A stretch of 64,000 nt of DNA, taken from NCBI GenBank assembly GCA_958354105.1, contig CATWVA010000005.1, positions 23,871 to 87,870 of the forward strand, read 5' to 3'. The DNA is from an uncultured Collinsella sp. Its GTDB lineage: Bacteria; Actinomycetota; Coriobacteriia; Coriobacteriales; Coriobacteriaceae. Of this stretch, positions 50,077 to 58,624 are shown one piece after another; within the stretch, counting starts at the first letter, position 1, and every line of letters begins with the position of its first letter. Under the pieces are notes generated by a model. It saw only the letters and a program-made list of their open reading frames with translations, was not told the origin of the DNA and made no database searches. The position numbers and the translations under genes were made by a program.

Positions 50077-51879
50077 TTAAGCCTCCAAAAATGCGCCGGT
50101 CTGGCGGCTCCACAGGCTTGAGTACTCACCGCCCGCCTCGACGAGCTGCGCATGCGTGCCGTCCTCGACAATCTCGCCGTCCGCCAGCACCACGATGCGA
50201 TCGAGCGCCGCCACGGTGGACAGGCGGTGCGCCACCACAATGGAGGTGCGGCCGCGCATCAGGTTCTCGAGCGCTTCCTGCACCAGCGCCTCGGACTCAC
50301 TGTCCAAGGCAGACGTTGCCTCGTCGAGCACCAGAATCGGCGCATCGGTGAGGATGGCGCGGGCAATGGCCACGCGCTGGCGTTGACCGCCCGAAAGCTT
50401 AACGCCGCGCTCGCCCACCATGGTGTCAAAGCCGCGGGGCAGGCGGTCGATAAACTCAGTCGCATTAGCCAAGCGAGCCGCCTCGCGAATCTGCTCGTCG
50501 GTGGCGTCGGGGCGTCCGTAGGCGATATTCTCGCGAATGGAGCGGTGGAACAGCAGCGCCTCCTGCGGCACGTAGGCAACCTGGCGGCGCAGGCTCTGCT
50601 GCGTGCAGCGCGAGACATCCTGGCCGTCCACGAGCACGCGGCCGCCCTGCACGTCGTCCAGGCGAAGCAGCAGCTTGGTGAGTGTCGTCTTGCCCGAGCC
50701 CGATTTGCCCACCAGGCCCACGCGCTGGCCCGCCGCCACATGGAGCGTCAGGTCGTCGAACACGTTCTCGCCCGCCGCGGCGTCACGGTATGCAAAGCTC
50801 AAGTGCTCAAAATCAATTGCGCCCTCGCGCACCTTGAGCTCGGGGGCATGCGCGTCGTCTGCCACCAGACGCGGCTCGTCCAGCACGCGCGTCATCTCGG
50901 CGGCGTCGCCCAGCGCGCGGTTGATACGTTGCATCATGGAGCTCACGTAGTTCAGACGCATAGTGAGGTTGTACGTGTAGGCAAAGATCATGACGAGCGC
51001 GCCGGCCGAAATGCCAAACCACGCGTTGCCACCCGCGGCGAACACACTCACCACGGCCATGGTAATGACGATAAGGCCCGAGGTCGTAAAGTTGCGTTGC
51101 ATCATGGCGTGCATCGATACCGTTTCGGCATCGCGCGCGGCACGGTCGGCGGTATCGAATAGGTCGCGCTCAAAGTCCTCGCGCCCGCAGGTCTTGACGG
51201 CCAGGATGTTCGTGACCGCGTCGGACAGCACGCCCGACAGCTTGTTCTGCGCGGCGGACGTCGCGGCCGAAAGCGGCATGATGCGCTTGTACATAAGCCA
51301 GACAAACGCGATGTAGACGACCATGATGCCCACCAGGATCACGGTAAATGCGGGCACCACCGGGGCGAGCGCCGCCACCGTGCAGACAACCGAGGTGATA
51401 GTGGGGATGAGCGAATACACCGTCACGTCCACCAGGCCCGTGTAGCCGCTCATAAACCGGCTCGTCTGGCTCACAAGCGATCCGCCAAATCGACTGGTGT
51501 GGAATGTCATGGATTGGTTGGAAAGCGTATCGAAGCACAAGCGCGCCAGGTGATAGTTGCCCGCAATCTCGAGCTTGTAGACGGTGTAGTCCTGCAGCTT
51601 GGAGAGGATCTGGCCTACCAGGTTAACGAGCACGAGCGCCAGAATATAGGGACTAAAGACCTCAAACACCTGGTCGCCTGCCACGGGGCCGGCCTGGACG
51701 CGGTCGACGATAAGCGCCATCACGTAAGTGTTGGCAAACGTAAGCAAAAAGATATAGCCCGCCGACGAGAATACCGAGAGAAAGACGATCAGCGGCTGTG
51801 TGCGCGTGACATCCCAAAAACGCTGCAACGTGCGGCGCACGGTGGAGCGCTTGAGCGGACTGGTGCTTTTCTGAGACAT
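50077..51879 (-). CDS. ABC transporter with fused membrane and ATPase domains
   Basis: This 600-residue half-transporter has six membrane helices in about residues 30-300 and an ATPase domain: Walker A GLVGKSGSGKTT near residue 390, Q-loop AYVPQEALLFHRS, signature LSGGQRQRVA, Walker B ILVLDEATSAL and the His-loop VAHRLS. It belongs to the MdlB/lipid-A-exporter type of drug or lipid exporters. AAAGGAAGCC precedes the ATG at 51879. It works as a homodimer, or as a heterodimer with a gene outside the window; no second half-transporter is adjacent. The substrate is unknown. Confidence 0.92.
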   Translation of the reverse strand: MSQKSTSPLKRSTVRRTLQRFWDVTRTQPLIVFLSVFSSAGYIFLLTFANTYVMALIVDRVQAGPVAGDQVFEVFSPYILALVLVNLVGQILSKLQDYTVYKLEIAGNYHLARLCFDTLSNQSMTFHTSRFGGSLVSQTSRFMSGYTGLVDVTVYSLIPTITSVVCTVAALAPVVPAFTVILVGIMVVYIAFVWLMYKRIMPLSAATSAAQNKLSGVLSDAVTNILAVKTCGREDFERDLFDTADRAARDAETVSMHAMMQRNFTTSGLIVITMAVVSVFAAGGNAWFGISAGALVMIFAYTYNLTMRLNYVSSMMQRINRALGDAAEMTRVLDEPRLVADDAHAPELKVREGAIDFEHLSFAYRDAAAGENVFDDLTLHVAAGQRVGLVGKSGSGKTTLTKLLLRLDDVQGGRVLVDGQDVSRCTQQSLRRQVAYVPQEALLFHRSIRENIAYGRPDATDEQIREAARLANATEFIDRLPRGFDTMVGERGVKLSGGQRQRVAIARAILTDAPILVLDEATSALDSESEALVQEALENLMRGRTSIVVAHRLSTVAALDRIVVLADGEIVEDGTHAQLVEAGGEYSSLWSRQTGAFLEA

Positions 51880-52004
51880 AGGCTTCCTTTCGCGTCTGAT
51901 AGGGCGAACCGCCATTGTTGCACACTAAAGCGCGCTTCAGGCACGTACGACACGAAAAGCGCCCGCGCTCCGCGCTTGCGCAGACGCCCCGCCGTCAGGC
52001 ACGG

Positions 52005-53360
52005 CTAGTCCTTGTCTTCTTGGTCTGCGGGCAGGCCCGCGGATGTGAGCCCCAAGATCGCGTCGGCCTCGTCGGCATCCTCCAGGGCGTCGATGTCCTT
52101 GAGCTTGCGCTCCATGACGTTGGTGCGCGTGGTGATGATGCCCTCGACCGTCTTTCCCGCGGTCTCGATCTGCTGTTGGGCGCGACGCAGCGCCGCCTGA
52201 TAGCGCGGCAGCTCGGCCTTGACGGCGGAAAGCACGCGCAGCACGTCGTCGGTGCGCTTTTGCAGCCTAAACGTCTGGTAGCTCATCTGCAGGCTGTTAA
52301 GGATGGCCGCCATGGTGCTGGGGCCGGCAACGTTGACGTGATAGTCGCGGCCCAGGATCTCGATAAGCCCGGGGCGACTGACGACCTCGGCGTACAGGCC
52401 CTCAAACGGCACGAACAGAATGCCAAAGTTGGTCGTCGCGGGCACGCTCAGGTACTTCTCGCAGATGTCCTTTGCCTCGCGTTTGACCATCGCATCGAGC
52501 GTCTTGCGCGCAGCGGCGACGGCTTCCGCGTCGCCCGACTCCTGGGCGTCGAGCAGATGCTCGTACGCGTCGCCCGGGAATTTGGAGTCAATCGGCAGCA
52601 GCACGGGATCGCCCTCGTCTACCGGCAGCTTGACGGCAAACTCAACACGCTCCGAGGCGCCAGGCTTGGTGGCAACGTTTTCCAGATACTGGTCGGGCGT
52701 AAGGATGTCCGCCAGGATCGCGCCCAGCTGCACCTCGCCCAAAATGCCGCGCGCCTTCACATTGCCCAGCACGCGCTTAAGGTCGCCCACGCCGGTGGCG
52801 ATAGATTGCATGTCGCCCAGCCCCTTGTACACGGCCTCGAGCTGGTCGCTCACCTGCTTAAACGATGCGGACAAACGATCGTTGAGCGTACGGGAGAGCT
52901 TCTCGTCCACCGTCGCGCGCATCTGGTCGAGCTGCACGTTGTTATCCTTGCGGATGGCGCCCAGCTGGGCATCGACCGTCTCGCGCACCTTGTCCAGGCG
53001 GTGCTCGATACCCTCGCGGTTGGCGCCGAGCTGCTGAGCCGTCTCGCGACGCAGGTCATCCATACGGTCGCCGGCCTGTGAGAACTCGCGTGCAATGGTC
53101 AGGTAGCGCTGCTGCTCCACGGCGGCGTCGGTCGTCTGCTGCTGCGCGATGGCGTTTGCCGTGCGGCGGGTTTCTGCCAGCGCGACGTTGAGGGCATCGA
53201 GCGTGCTGTTGGCCTGCTCGAGCGCCGCGAGCGTCTCCGCGTCGTTGCCGCCACGCTCCCGCAACTCGGCACGAAGGCCCTTGAGCTGCAGGGCACAGGC
53301 CGCAGCGACCCCCACCGCCACCAAAGCAATCACAATAAGTGCAATATCAATTGCAGACAT
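52005..53360 (-). CDS. rmuC: DNA recombination protein RmuC
   Basis: This 451-residue protein has one N-terminal membrane helix (IDIALIVIALVAVGVAAACAL), a long coiled-coil stretch (about 30-190, with many Glu, Arg, Ala and Gln) and the RmuC domain, with RGILGEVQLGAILADIL and PIDSKFPGD. RmuC is a nuclease-like protein that limits DNA rearrangements at inverted repeats. GGCGGAG precedes the ATG. Given the many inverted repeats here its presence is worth noting, though it is a common gene. Confidence 0.92.
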   Translation of the reverse strand: MSAIDIALIVIALVAVGVAAACALQLKGLRAELRERGGNDAETLAALEQANSTLDALNVALAETRRTANAIAQQQTTDAAVEQQRYLTIAREFSQAGDRMDDLRRETAQQLGANREGIEHRLDKVRETVDAQLGAIRKDNNVQLDQMRATVDEKLSRTLNDRLSASFKQVSDQLEAVYKGLGDMQSIATGVGDLKRVLGNVKARGILGEVQLGAILADILTPDQYLENVATKPGASERVEFAVKLPVDEGDPVLLPIDSKFPGDAYEHLLDAQESGDAEAVAAARKTLDAMVKREAKDICEKYLSVPATTNFGILFVPFEGLYAEVVSRPGLIEILGRDYHVNVAGPSTMAAILNSLQMSYQTFRLQKRTDDVLRVLSAVKAELPRYQAALRRAQQQIETAGKTVEGIITTRTNVMERKLKDIDALEDADEADAILGLTSAGLPADQEDKD

Positions 53361-53484
53361 AAACTCCGCCCAACAAACCCAATCGATCATCAATCAAAAC
53401 CGCGATCAATCTTACCCCGCCACACACACGGATCACTCACTGCCTTGCAGACAAATTTCTCTTAGAGCCGCGGACGCTAAAACG

Positions 53485-53919
53485 CTAACTCTCCCAGCCG
53501 GCGCGGATGGTTGTTATGACGTCATCTAGGCGCTGGCCCAGGGCCGCTAGATGTTGGAGCACCTCGTTGGGCGATGCACCGTTGAGGATGCACGTGAGGG
53601 CATACGACGCCAGAAAGATGGCCGCAAGCCCCAACGGGATGAGCACGATCATCGCCAACGTACGCAGGCGCTGGGCCCAGCGACGGCGACGCGCACGATG
53701 CTTGTCGAACGCGAGCTCCTGCGCATATGAATCTTGCTGTACGGAATAGGCCTCTGGCGCCGATTCACACCCGGGCACAGCTGCAGGTACAGCAGCGGGC
53801 ACGACGTTTTGCACGGGCGCCTGGTTGGCAACCCCTTGTATTTGCATCTCCATGAGTCGTTGCTGCTGACGCAGCATGCGCTCAGCTTGTTGCTGCGGAG
53901 TCTCAAGAAACAGATCCAT
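53485..53919 (-). CDS. Small single-helix membrane protein
   Basis: This 144-residue protein has a Gln- and Glu-rich start (QQQAERMLRQQQRLMEMQ), an Ala/Pro/Val stretch, an Arg-rich patch (HRARRRRWAQR) and one membrane helix near residues 90-112 (TLAMIVLIPLGLAAIFLASYAL). No known domain is recognised. TTGGAGGCC precedes the ATG at 53919. Topology rules suggest the N-terminus is cytoplasmic. The function is unknown. Confidence 0.6.
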   Translation of the reverse strand: MDLFLETPQQQAERMLRQQQRLMEMQIQGVANQAPVQNVVPAAVPAAVPGCESAPEAYSVQQDSYAQELAFDKHRARRRRWAQRLRTLAMIVLIPLGLAAIFLASYALTCILNGASPNEVLQHLAALGQRLDDVITTIRAGWES

Positions 53920-54116
53920 GCTGGCCTCCAAAATCGGAGCATTCGACGCTTACGACCAGCATCCCGCACCGCCATGACCGCGACAACGCAATCGCCGGCA
54001 ATAGCCACAAAGTTTCTTTTGCTCAAAAGCTGTCGAAAAGCTCAACAACTCCCCTACCAGCACTTTCTCTGAGCTTTTTTCGCCAACAATCTTTTGGCCT
54101 TCCACCCTCACGCCAA

Positions 54117-54145
54117 CTGACCAAAATCTAACCAATAGCTTGACG
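54117..54145. repeat. CTGACCAAA dispersed motif
   Basis: CTGACCAAAATCTAACCA followed by AATAGCTTGACG is a diverged copy of the motif at 976-1001 and 25717-25757. Confidence 0.45.
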
Positions 54146-54176
54146 AAAATTGTGGAGACCGGGACCCCACAAAAAC

Positions 54177-54201
54177 GTGCCGCCCCAAAAAGGGGCGGCA
54201 C
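54177..54201 (-). terminator. Rubrerythrin terminator
   Basis: GTGCCGCCCC pairs perfectly with GGGGCGGCAC around AAAAA. On the minus strand the stem is followed by GTTTTTG; on the plus strand ACAACC then T's also fit, so it may work both ways. Confidence 0.75.
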
Positions 54202-54252
54202 ACAACCTTTTTTATCAGCTTTTCTGTATCGAGCACGCGACGACCCAACGCC

Positions 54253-54340
54253 GGAGCGCAAGGCGGGGAAATACCTTTGCCTCGCGCGACTCTGCGAAGC
54301 CGTGAGCGAGAGGGAAAGGTATTTCCCCGCCCTGCGCTCC
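54253..54340. repeat. Long-loop inverted repeat
   Basis: The 26-base arms 54253-54278 (GGAGCGCAAGGCGGGGAAAT then ACCTTT) and 54315-54340 pair at 25 of 26 positions around a 36-base loop. It lies just past the rubrerythrin stop. Confidence 0.7.
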
Positions 54341-54360
54341 GCAGCAGCCAGCGCCAAGCG

Positions 54361-54900
54361 CTAGTAGTTCACCACCTGCTCCTCAAAGTACGCCTTGGGG
54401 TGGTTACACACCGGGCACACCTCAGGTGCCTCGGCACCAACGTGCAGATGTCCGCAGTTCAGGCACTTCCACACCTTTACGCCCTCGCGCTCAAACACCT
54501 CGCCCGACTCGATGCGCTCGACGAGTTTGTTGTAGCGCTCCTCGTGGGCCTTCTCGACGGCGGCGACACCACGGAACTTTGCGGCAATCTCGGCAAAGCC
54601 CTCTTCCTCGGCGGTCTTGGCAAACTCGTCATACATCGTGGTCCACTCGTAGTTCTCGCCCGCGGCGGCGTCGCGCAGGTTGTCCAGAGTGCCCGGAACG
54701 GCGCCGTCGTGCAGATACTTAAACCACAGTTTGGCGTGCTCGGACTCGTTGCCTGCGGTCTCGGCAAAGATGTTCGAGATCTGAACGTAGCCGTCCTTCT
54801 TGGCCTTGGATGCATAGTAGCGATACTTGGTGTGTGCCTGGGACTCACCGGCAAAAGCGGTCTCGAGGTTCTTCTTGGTTTGGGAGTTCTCAAAATCCAT
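54361..54900 (-). CDS. Rubrerythrin
   Basis: This 179-residue protein scavenges peroxide in anaerobes. The diiron four-helix domain has the Glu/His motifs [26 protein letters not shown] and [14 protein letters not shown]. The C-terminal rubredoxin-like domain binds one iron by CLNCGH and CPVCNH. GAAGGGAAG lies before the ATG at 54900. It stands alone and its presence fits a strict anaerobe. Confidence 0.95.
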   Translation of the reverse strand: MDFENSQTKKNLETAFAGESQAHTKYRYYASKAKKDGYVQISNIFAETAGNESEHAKLWFKYLHDGAVPGTLDNLRDAAAGENYEWTTMYDEFAKTAEEEGFAEIAAKFRGVAAVEKAHEERYNKLVERIESGEVFEREGVKVWKCLNCGHLHVGAEAPEVCPVCNHPKAYFEEQVVNY

Positions 54901-55014
54901 AGGTGTACTTCCCTTCAACGCATGCCGCCCGTAGGCTTCGAGCGGCCTCGCCTTTAGGATGCCCTCAAGCCGAGAATTTAAACCTTACAATCCCGTTCTT
55001 CAGATTTGAGCGGG

Positions 55015-55920
55015 CTACACACTCAACCAACGATCGTCCTCGGCTCGGCAAAAGCCCTCACGCTCCAGGTCGGCCAGAATGCCCGCGACAAGCTCGCGCT
55101 CGACCGGCCCGCGCCCAGCCGCCGCTTCCATATCGTTAACGCCCACCACGGCATCAGCAAGCGTAATCCCCGCCGGTTGGCCATCGCGCGCTGCCAGCAA
55201 CATGCGCACGATATGCGCGCGCTTTTGGCGACGTGAGCCCTCAAACTTTGATTGACGGCTATAGCCCGCCGAGCGCCTGGACGGATTGGGCAACGTCTTT
55301 TTTAGATATGCGCCGTAGTCCAGCAACGCGTAATACCACGCGCGCGGCGTGTCGGCATCATCGAGCGGCACGGCAAAGGGAGCGATCTCGTCGGTCGCCG
55401 CACCGGGGACCGCCGGACAGGCCGCCTGAATCAGCGGCACCAGCTCGCGGTCGGGAACAGCCGGTACATCGGGAAAGAAGTGATGCAGAAAGACCGTGCG
55501 CACGTTGGTCTCCAGATACACGCCCGGAAGATCAAACGCAAACGACCGGATACCTTGCGCCGTTGCCGGGCCAATACCAGGCAGAGCGACCAAGTCACGC
55601 GTCTCACGCGGAAACTCACCGTCCCAGTCCTCCACAACGCGCTGAGCGGCCTTGTGGAGCGCCAGAGCGCGTCGGTTGTAGCCCATGCCCTGCCAAGCGT
55701 CCAAAACATCGGAAGGCGCGGCTTGGGCAAGCGCCTGCACGGTCGGAAAGCGATCGAGCCACGCCGGCATACGCGTCTCCACGCGTGGCACCTGTGTTTG
55801 CTGCAACATGACCTCGGAAAGCCAAATGATGTACGGATCGCGCGTGCGGCGCCACGGAAGGTCGCGATAACGCAGGACCCCTTCCGAACGAATCATCGAA
55901 CGAAAGGGGTCCTGAATCAT
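55015..55920 (-). CDS. MutY-like DNA glycosylase without an Fe-S cluster
   Basis: This 301-residue protein resembles the A/G-specific adenine glycosylase. The MutY motifs are PWRRTRDPYIIWLSEVMLQQTQV (Glu-rich catalytic helix) and LPGIGPATAQGIRSFAF (helix-hairpin-helix). It differs from classic MutY: the usual catalytic Asp of DGNV or DTNV is Glu in YLETNVRTVF, and the four Cys of the Fe-S cluster are missing. The NUDIX-like C-terminal domain is also lacking. AAGGAGCATAGAT precedes the ATG. It follows the Rrf2 regulator by 21 bases. It may be a separate clade with the same or a changed role. Confidence 0.78.
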   Translation of the reverse strand: MIQDPFRSMIRSEGVLRYRDLPWRRTRDPYIIWLSEVMLQQTQVPRVETRMPAWLDRFPTVQALAQAAPSDVLDAWQGMGYNRRALALHKAAQRVVEDWDGEFPRETRDLVALPGIGPATAQGIRSFAFDLPGVYLETNVRTVFLHHFFPDVPAVPDRELVPLIQAACPAVPGAATDEIAPFAVPLDDADTPRAWYYALLDYGAYLKKTLPNPSRRSAGYSRQSKFEGSRRQKRAHIVRMLLAARDGQPAGITLADAVVGVNDMEAAAGRGPVERELVAGILADLEREGFCRAEDDRWLSV

Positions 55921-55941
55921 ATCTATGCTCCTTATGCGGCG

Positions 55942-56427
55942 CTATTCCTCCCGGCATGTATACGCACAGGTGGCGTACTCGGGAAACGCTTCGCGGTCGG
56001 CGAACTTGGGATCGACGGCCGGGAACTGGCGGTGAGCGACGATGTCGCCGAGCGAAACGGAATCGAGGTAGTCGCGCATCAATGCTTGAGCTCCGGCCCA
56101 CAGGGGATGATAGCAGCACGTGCCCATGCGCGCACAGTCGCCATCGGGTGCGGTGCAATCATTCATAACCATAGGGCCCTGAACGGCCTCGACGACCTGA
56201 CGAATGGTGACGTCGTCCGGACTGACCTTGAGACGCATGCCACCGTGGACGCCACGCAGGCTCTCCACAATACCGGCCTGGACCAAACCGTGCTGAATCG
56301 AGCGGGCAAACGAATACGGGACATTGACCTCTTCGGCAGCGGTGCGAACAGAAAGCAAACGCTCCGGATCCTCGGCAAGCATCGCCAACATACGAAGGGC
56401 GTAATCAGTCTTCCTCGATATGTCCAT
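55942..56427 (-). CDS. Rrf2-family regulator with putative Fe-S site
   Basis: This 161-residue DNA-binding protein has an Rrf2 winged helix (MDISRKTDYALRMLAMLAED, VNVPYSFARSIQHGLVQAGIV, RGVHGGMRLKVSP) and a Cys-rich stretch near residues 90-105 (DCTAPDGDCARMGTCC), the usual place of the [Fe-S] ligands in IscR and NsrR. AAGGGGAAAA precedes the ATG at 56427. It is upstream of the MutY-like gene in the same transcript, linking redox or iron sensing with repair, by inference. Confidence 0.85.
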   Translation of the reverse strand: MDISRKTDYALRMLAMLAEDPERLLSVRTAAEEVNVPYSFARSIQHGLVQAGIVESLRGVHGGMRLKVSPDDVTIRQVVEAVQGPMVMNDCTAPDGDCARMGTCCYHPLWAGAQALMRDYLDSVSLGDIVAHRQFPAVDPKFADREAFPEYATCAYTCREE

Positions 56428-56751
56428 TTTTCCCCTTTCAAGGAATACGAACAGCTCGAACGAGCTCCGGGGCCGAGCTTGTGTCGAGACGCTAAATGAC
56501 CGCAGGACATCCAAATGGTAAATCGGATATCCACTGAATGCCGCGCTTGGAGCGAAATGCATCAGATGCGGCCCACAGTGCAATTTAGTATAACCTAACC
56601 CCCTGCTTCGTTGAACAGGTGTTGCGCAACAAAGCTGTTGTTTAGACAGATATGCTTATTAGATTTTACTTGCGTTCCCGAAGGGGCGGGGATTCTGGGC
56701 GAAGATGCGCCAGGGCGATCGTTCTATCGAAACAAAGTGCATCAAACGCAA

Positions 56752-56777
56752 AAAGCCACGTCCGAAGACGTGGCTTT
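56752..56777 (-). terminator. Terminator of the tRNA-Asp gene
   Basis: AAAGCCACGTC and GACGTGGCTTT form a perfect stem around CGAA. On the minus strand it is followed by TTTTTGCG. It lies nine bases past the tRNA end. The rest of 56428-56751 shows no gene. Confidence 0.85.
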
Positions 56778-56785
56778 AATTGCGT

Positions 56786-56863
<78 letters not shown>

Positions 56864-56909
56864 AGGCAGACGTTCGCGTTTGTTTCCGCTCGCGTGCGCT
56901 GCGGGGATT

Positions 56910-56939
56910 AGTATACACAGAAGTCTGTCCGGCGCGCAA
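56910..56939 (-). promoter_or_regulatory. Promoter of tRNA-Asp
   Basis: On the minus strand TTGCGC (56939-56934) and TATACT (56915-56910) are 18 bases apart, with the -10 about 47 bases before the tRNA start. Confidence 0.6.
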
Positions 56940-56972
56940 CAACTTTTTTGAAAAAATTTTTCGGTCCCTCCG

Positions 56973-57113
56973 GGAGGGTCTCCGGGGCTGGGGGCGGGGG
57001 TTAAGTTTGCTGCTCTACAGTCCTGCGCAAGACGGAAAGCACATTAAGTGCTTTCCTTTGCGTGCGGAACTCGCGACAAACTTAACCCCCGCCCCCTGCC
57101 CCGGAGACCCTCC
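56973..57113. repeat. Long inverted repeat with 37-base arms
   Basis: The arms 56973-57009 (GGAGGGTCTCCGGGGCTGGG and on to GGTTAAGTTTG) and 57077-57113 pair at 36 of 37 positions. The 67-base loop holds a further hairpin GGAAAGCAC-ATTAA-GTGCTTTCC and TGCGCAA against TTGCGTG. No gene is seen. It fills most of the gap between the tRNA and the phosphodiesterase. It could be a non-autonomous mobile element or a long hairpin RNA. Confidence 0.75.
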
Positions 57114-57232
57114 CTGCCGTCACTTTGTTCGAGTCGTTGTTGTTCCTCGCCGCTTCGCGGCTCGGCGGCCCCGTTCTCCGCGGCGGGGTTTGTCTAAGGA
57201 TCTTGCTGAAGCTCTGCCTTTGGCTCAAATGG

Positions 57233-57265
57233 AAACGGGGGACGCATCTGCATCCCCCGTTTTTG
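57233..57265. terminator. Terminator hairpin past the phosphodiesterase gene
   Basis: AAACGGGGG and CCCCCGTTT pair around a 12-base loop, with a T run on the plus strand. On the minus strand it lies just past the stop of the phosphodiesterase gene with a shorter T run. Bases 57114-57232 hold nothing I recognise. Confidence 0.65.
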
Positions 57266-57271
57266 TTGCGG

Positions 57272-57739
57272 TTAGTCCAAGTCAATAAACTTGGTGCTTA
57301 GGATCTTGCCGTCTTTGACGAGCATTCTGGCCATGGTGGGGCCTCGGCTGCCTCTGGGGTAGCTGGCGCTGCCCGGGTTGAGGACTAGGCAGCGGCCCAC
57401 TTGGGCTTCTTTGGTTACGTGGGTGTGGCCGTTGATGGCTACGTCTACGGATCCCACCGGAAGGTCTTCGCGGTAGTGGGCTACGGCAAATTTGAGGCCT
57501 TCGTAGGTAAAGAGCGCAAGACGGTCTACATCGGGGCCGTAGTCGCGGTAGTAATCGTTGTTGCCCAGTACGGCCCGCACGGGGGCGATGGTGCATAGGT
57601 GCTCGTAGTCCATCTCTGACGTGAGGTCGCCGGCGTGGATGATCAGGTCTGCGCCCTCAAGCTCATCCAAGAGCGCAGGCGATAAATAGCCGTGGGTGTC
57701 CGAGATGATGTCGATGCGCTTGGCGCTTGCACTGTTCAT
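57272..57739 (-). CDS. MJ0936/YfcE-type metallophosphoesterase
   Basis: This 155-residue enzyme shows all five metal-site motifs in order: SDTHG (13-17), GDL (37-39), GNND (59-62), and GHTH near residue 104. This family hydrolyses phosphodiesters with two metals; cyclic-nucleotide or small-substrate roles are known for relatives. A ribosome site is not obvious. The gene stands alone before a terminator-like hairpin. Confidence 0.9.
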   Translation of the reverse strand: MNSASAKRIDIISDTHGYLSPALLDELEGADLIIHAGDLTSEMDYEHLCTIAPVRAVLGNNDYYRDYGPDVDRLALFTYEGLKFAVAHYREDLPVGSVDVAINGHTHVTKEAQVGRCLVLNPGSASYPRGSRGPTMARMLVKDGKILSTKFIDLD

Positions 57740-57778
57740 GGGATCCCTTCCGCAAAAAACGATTCGGCAGATACATAC

Positions 57779-57829
57779 AAAAAAGGCCCCACGGCTCCGC
57801 AGACGATGGGTCTACAGGGCTGCGGGGCC
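57779..57829 (-). terminator. Terminator after the LytTR response regulator
   Basis: GGCCCC (57785-57790) and GGGGCC (57824-57829) close a stem with further pairing of CTCCGCAG against CTGCGG. On the minus strand it is followed by six T residues. It lies seven bases past the gene. Confidence 0.8.
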
Positions 57830-57835
57830 AGTGTG

Positions 57836-58552
57836 CTAGAGACTCAGAGCCTTCTTGAGCGGCACGACGCGGCGGCGCGAAACCGGCACGCGTTCGTCGA
57901 CGCCCGTAATGCCCAGCTGGATGGCACCCGAGGGCACCGTCTCAACGTCCGTGACGCACGCCAGGTTGACGATATAGCGGCGGTGAACACGGAAGAAGCC
58001 AAAGTCGCAGAGCTTGGCCTCAAACTGCGCCAGCGAGGTCGTCGACAAAAAGCGATCATCGACGGTATAGATGCAGGAGTAATCGTCCTTGGCCATGATA
58101 AAGCGAATGTCGTCCACGGGAATGAGCACCTTGCGGCCGCCCTTTTCCACCGGGATACGCTCGATGGTCACTTTGCTGTCCGTAACCGGCTTGGCGCGTT
58201 GCATGACCTTCTCGATCGCGCGATCCAAGCGAGCTTCCTCGACCGGCTTCATCAGATAATCGACGGCATCCACGTCGAATGCCTCGACCGCATGGTCGCT
58301 ATACGCAGTCACAAACACGATCGCCGGCGGATTTTTGAGCTTATGCAGCGCCTCGGCAAGTTGCAGGCCCGAGGCACCGGGCATCGAGATATCGAGAAAC
58401 ACGACATCCACGCGACTTTCCATAAGCATCTCGATGGCGGAGCGGACGCTCGACGCCTCCGTGATCGTGCCGATCTTGCCCGTTTGCTCGAGCAGGAAGC
58501 GAAGCTCCGAGCGAGCCGGCGCCTCATCATCCACAATCATCGCACGCAGCAT
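57836..58552 (-). CDS. LytTR-family response regulator
   Basis: This 238-residue protein has a receiver domain (1-~120: IVDDEAPARSELRFLL, phospho-acceptor Asp in VVFLDISMPG near residue 54, AYSDHAVEAF) and a LytTR DNA-binding domain (~140-238: VLIPVDDIRFIMAKDDYSCIYT, FFRVHRRYIVNLACV). LytTR proteins bind paired DNA sites. The ATG at 58552 follows AAAGG. It lies 72 bases after the LytS-like kinase and is its likely partner. In related bacteria such pairs control cell envelope or pyruvate uptake; the target here is unknown. Confidence 0.92.
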   Translation of the reverse strand: MLRAMIVDDEAPARSELRFLLEQTGKIGTITEASSVRSAIEMLMESRVDVVFLDISMPGASGLQLAEALHKLKNPPAIVFVTAYSDHAVEAFDVDAVDYLMKPVEEARLDRAIEKVMQRAKPVTDSKVTIERIPVEKGGRKVLIPVDDIRFIMAKDDYSCIYTVDDRFLSTTSLAQFEAKLCDFGFFRVHRRYIVNLACVTDVETVPSGAIQLGITGVDERVPVSRRRVVPLKKALSL

Positions 58553-58624
58553 AGGGATAAAACCTTTCGTCAACTAACTACGCCGGGCATCCGTCGCATG
58601 ACGTTGAGCCCGTAGCCTTTTATT

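Larger units (their letters stand above)
53920..54360. other. Intergenic region with motif, terminator and inverted repeat
   Basis: The 440-base gap between the small membrane protein gene and the rubrerythrin end has no gene I can support. It holds a CTGACCAAA-type motif (54117-54145), the rubrerythrin terminator (54177-54201) and a long inverted repeat (54253-54340). Confidence 0.5.
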
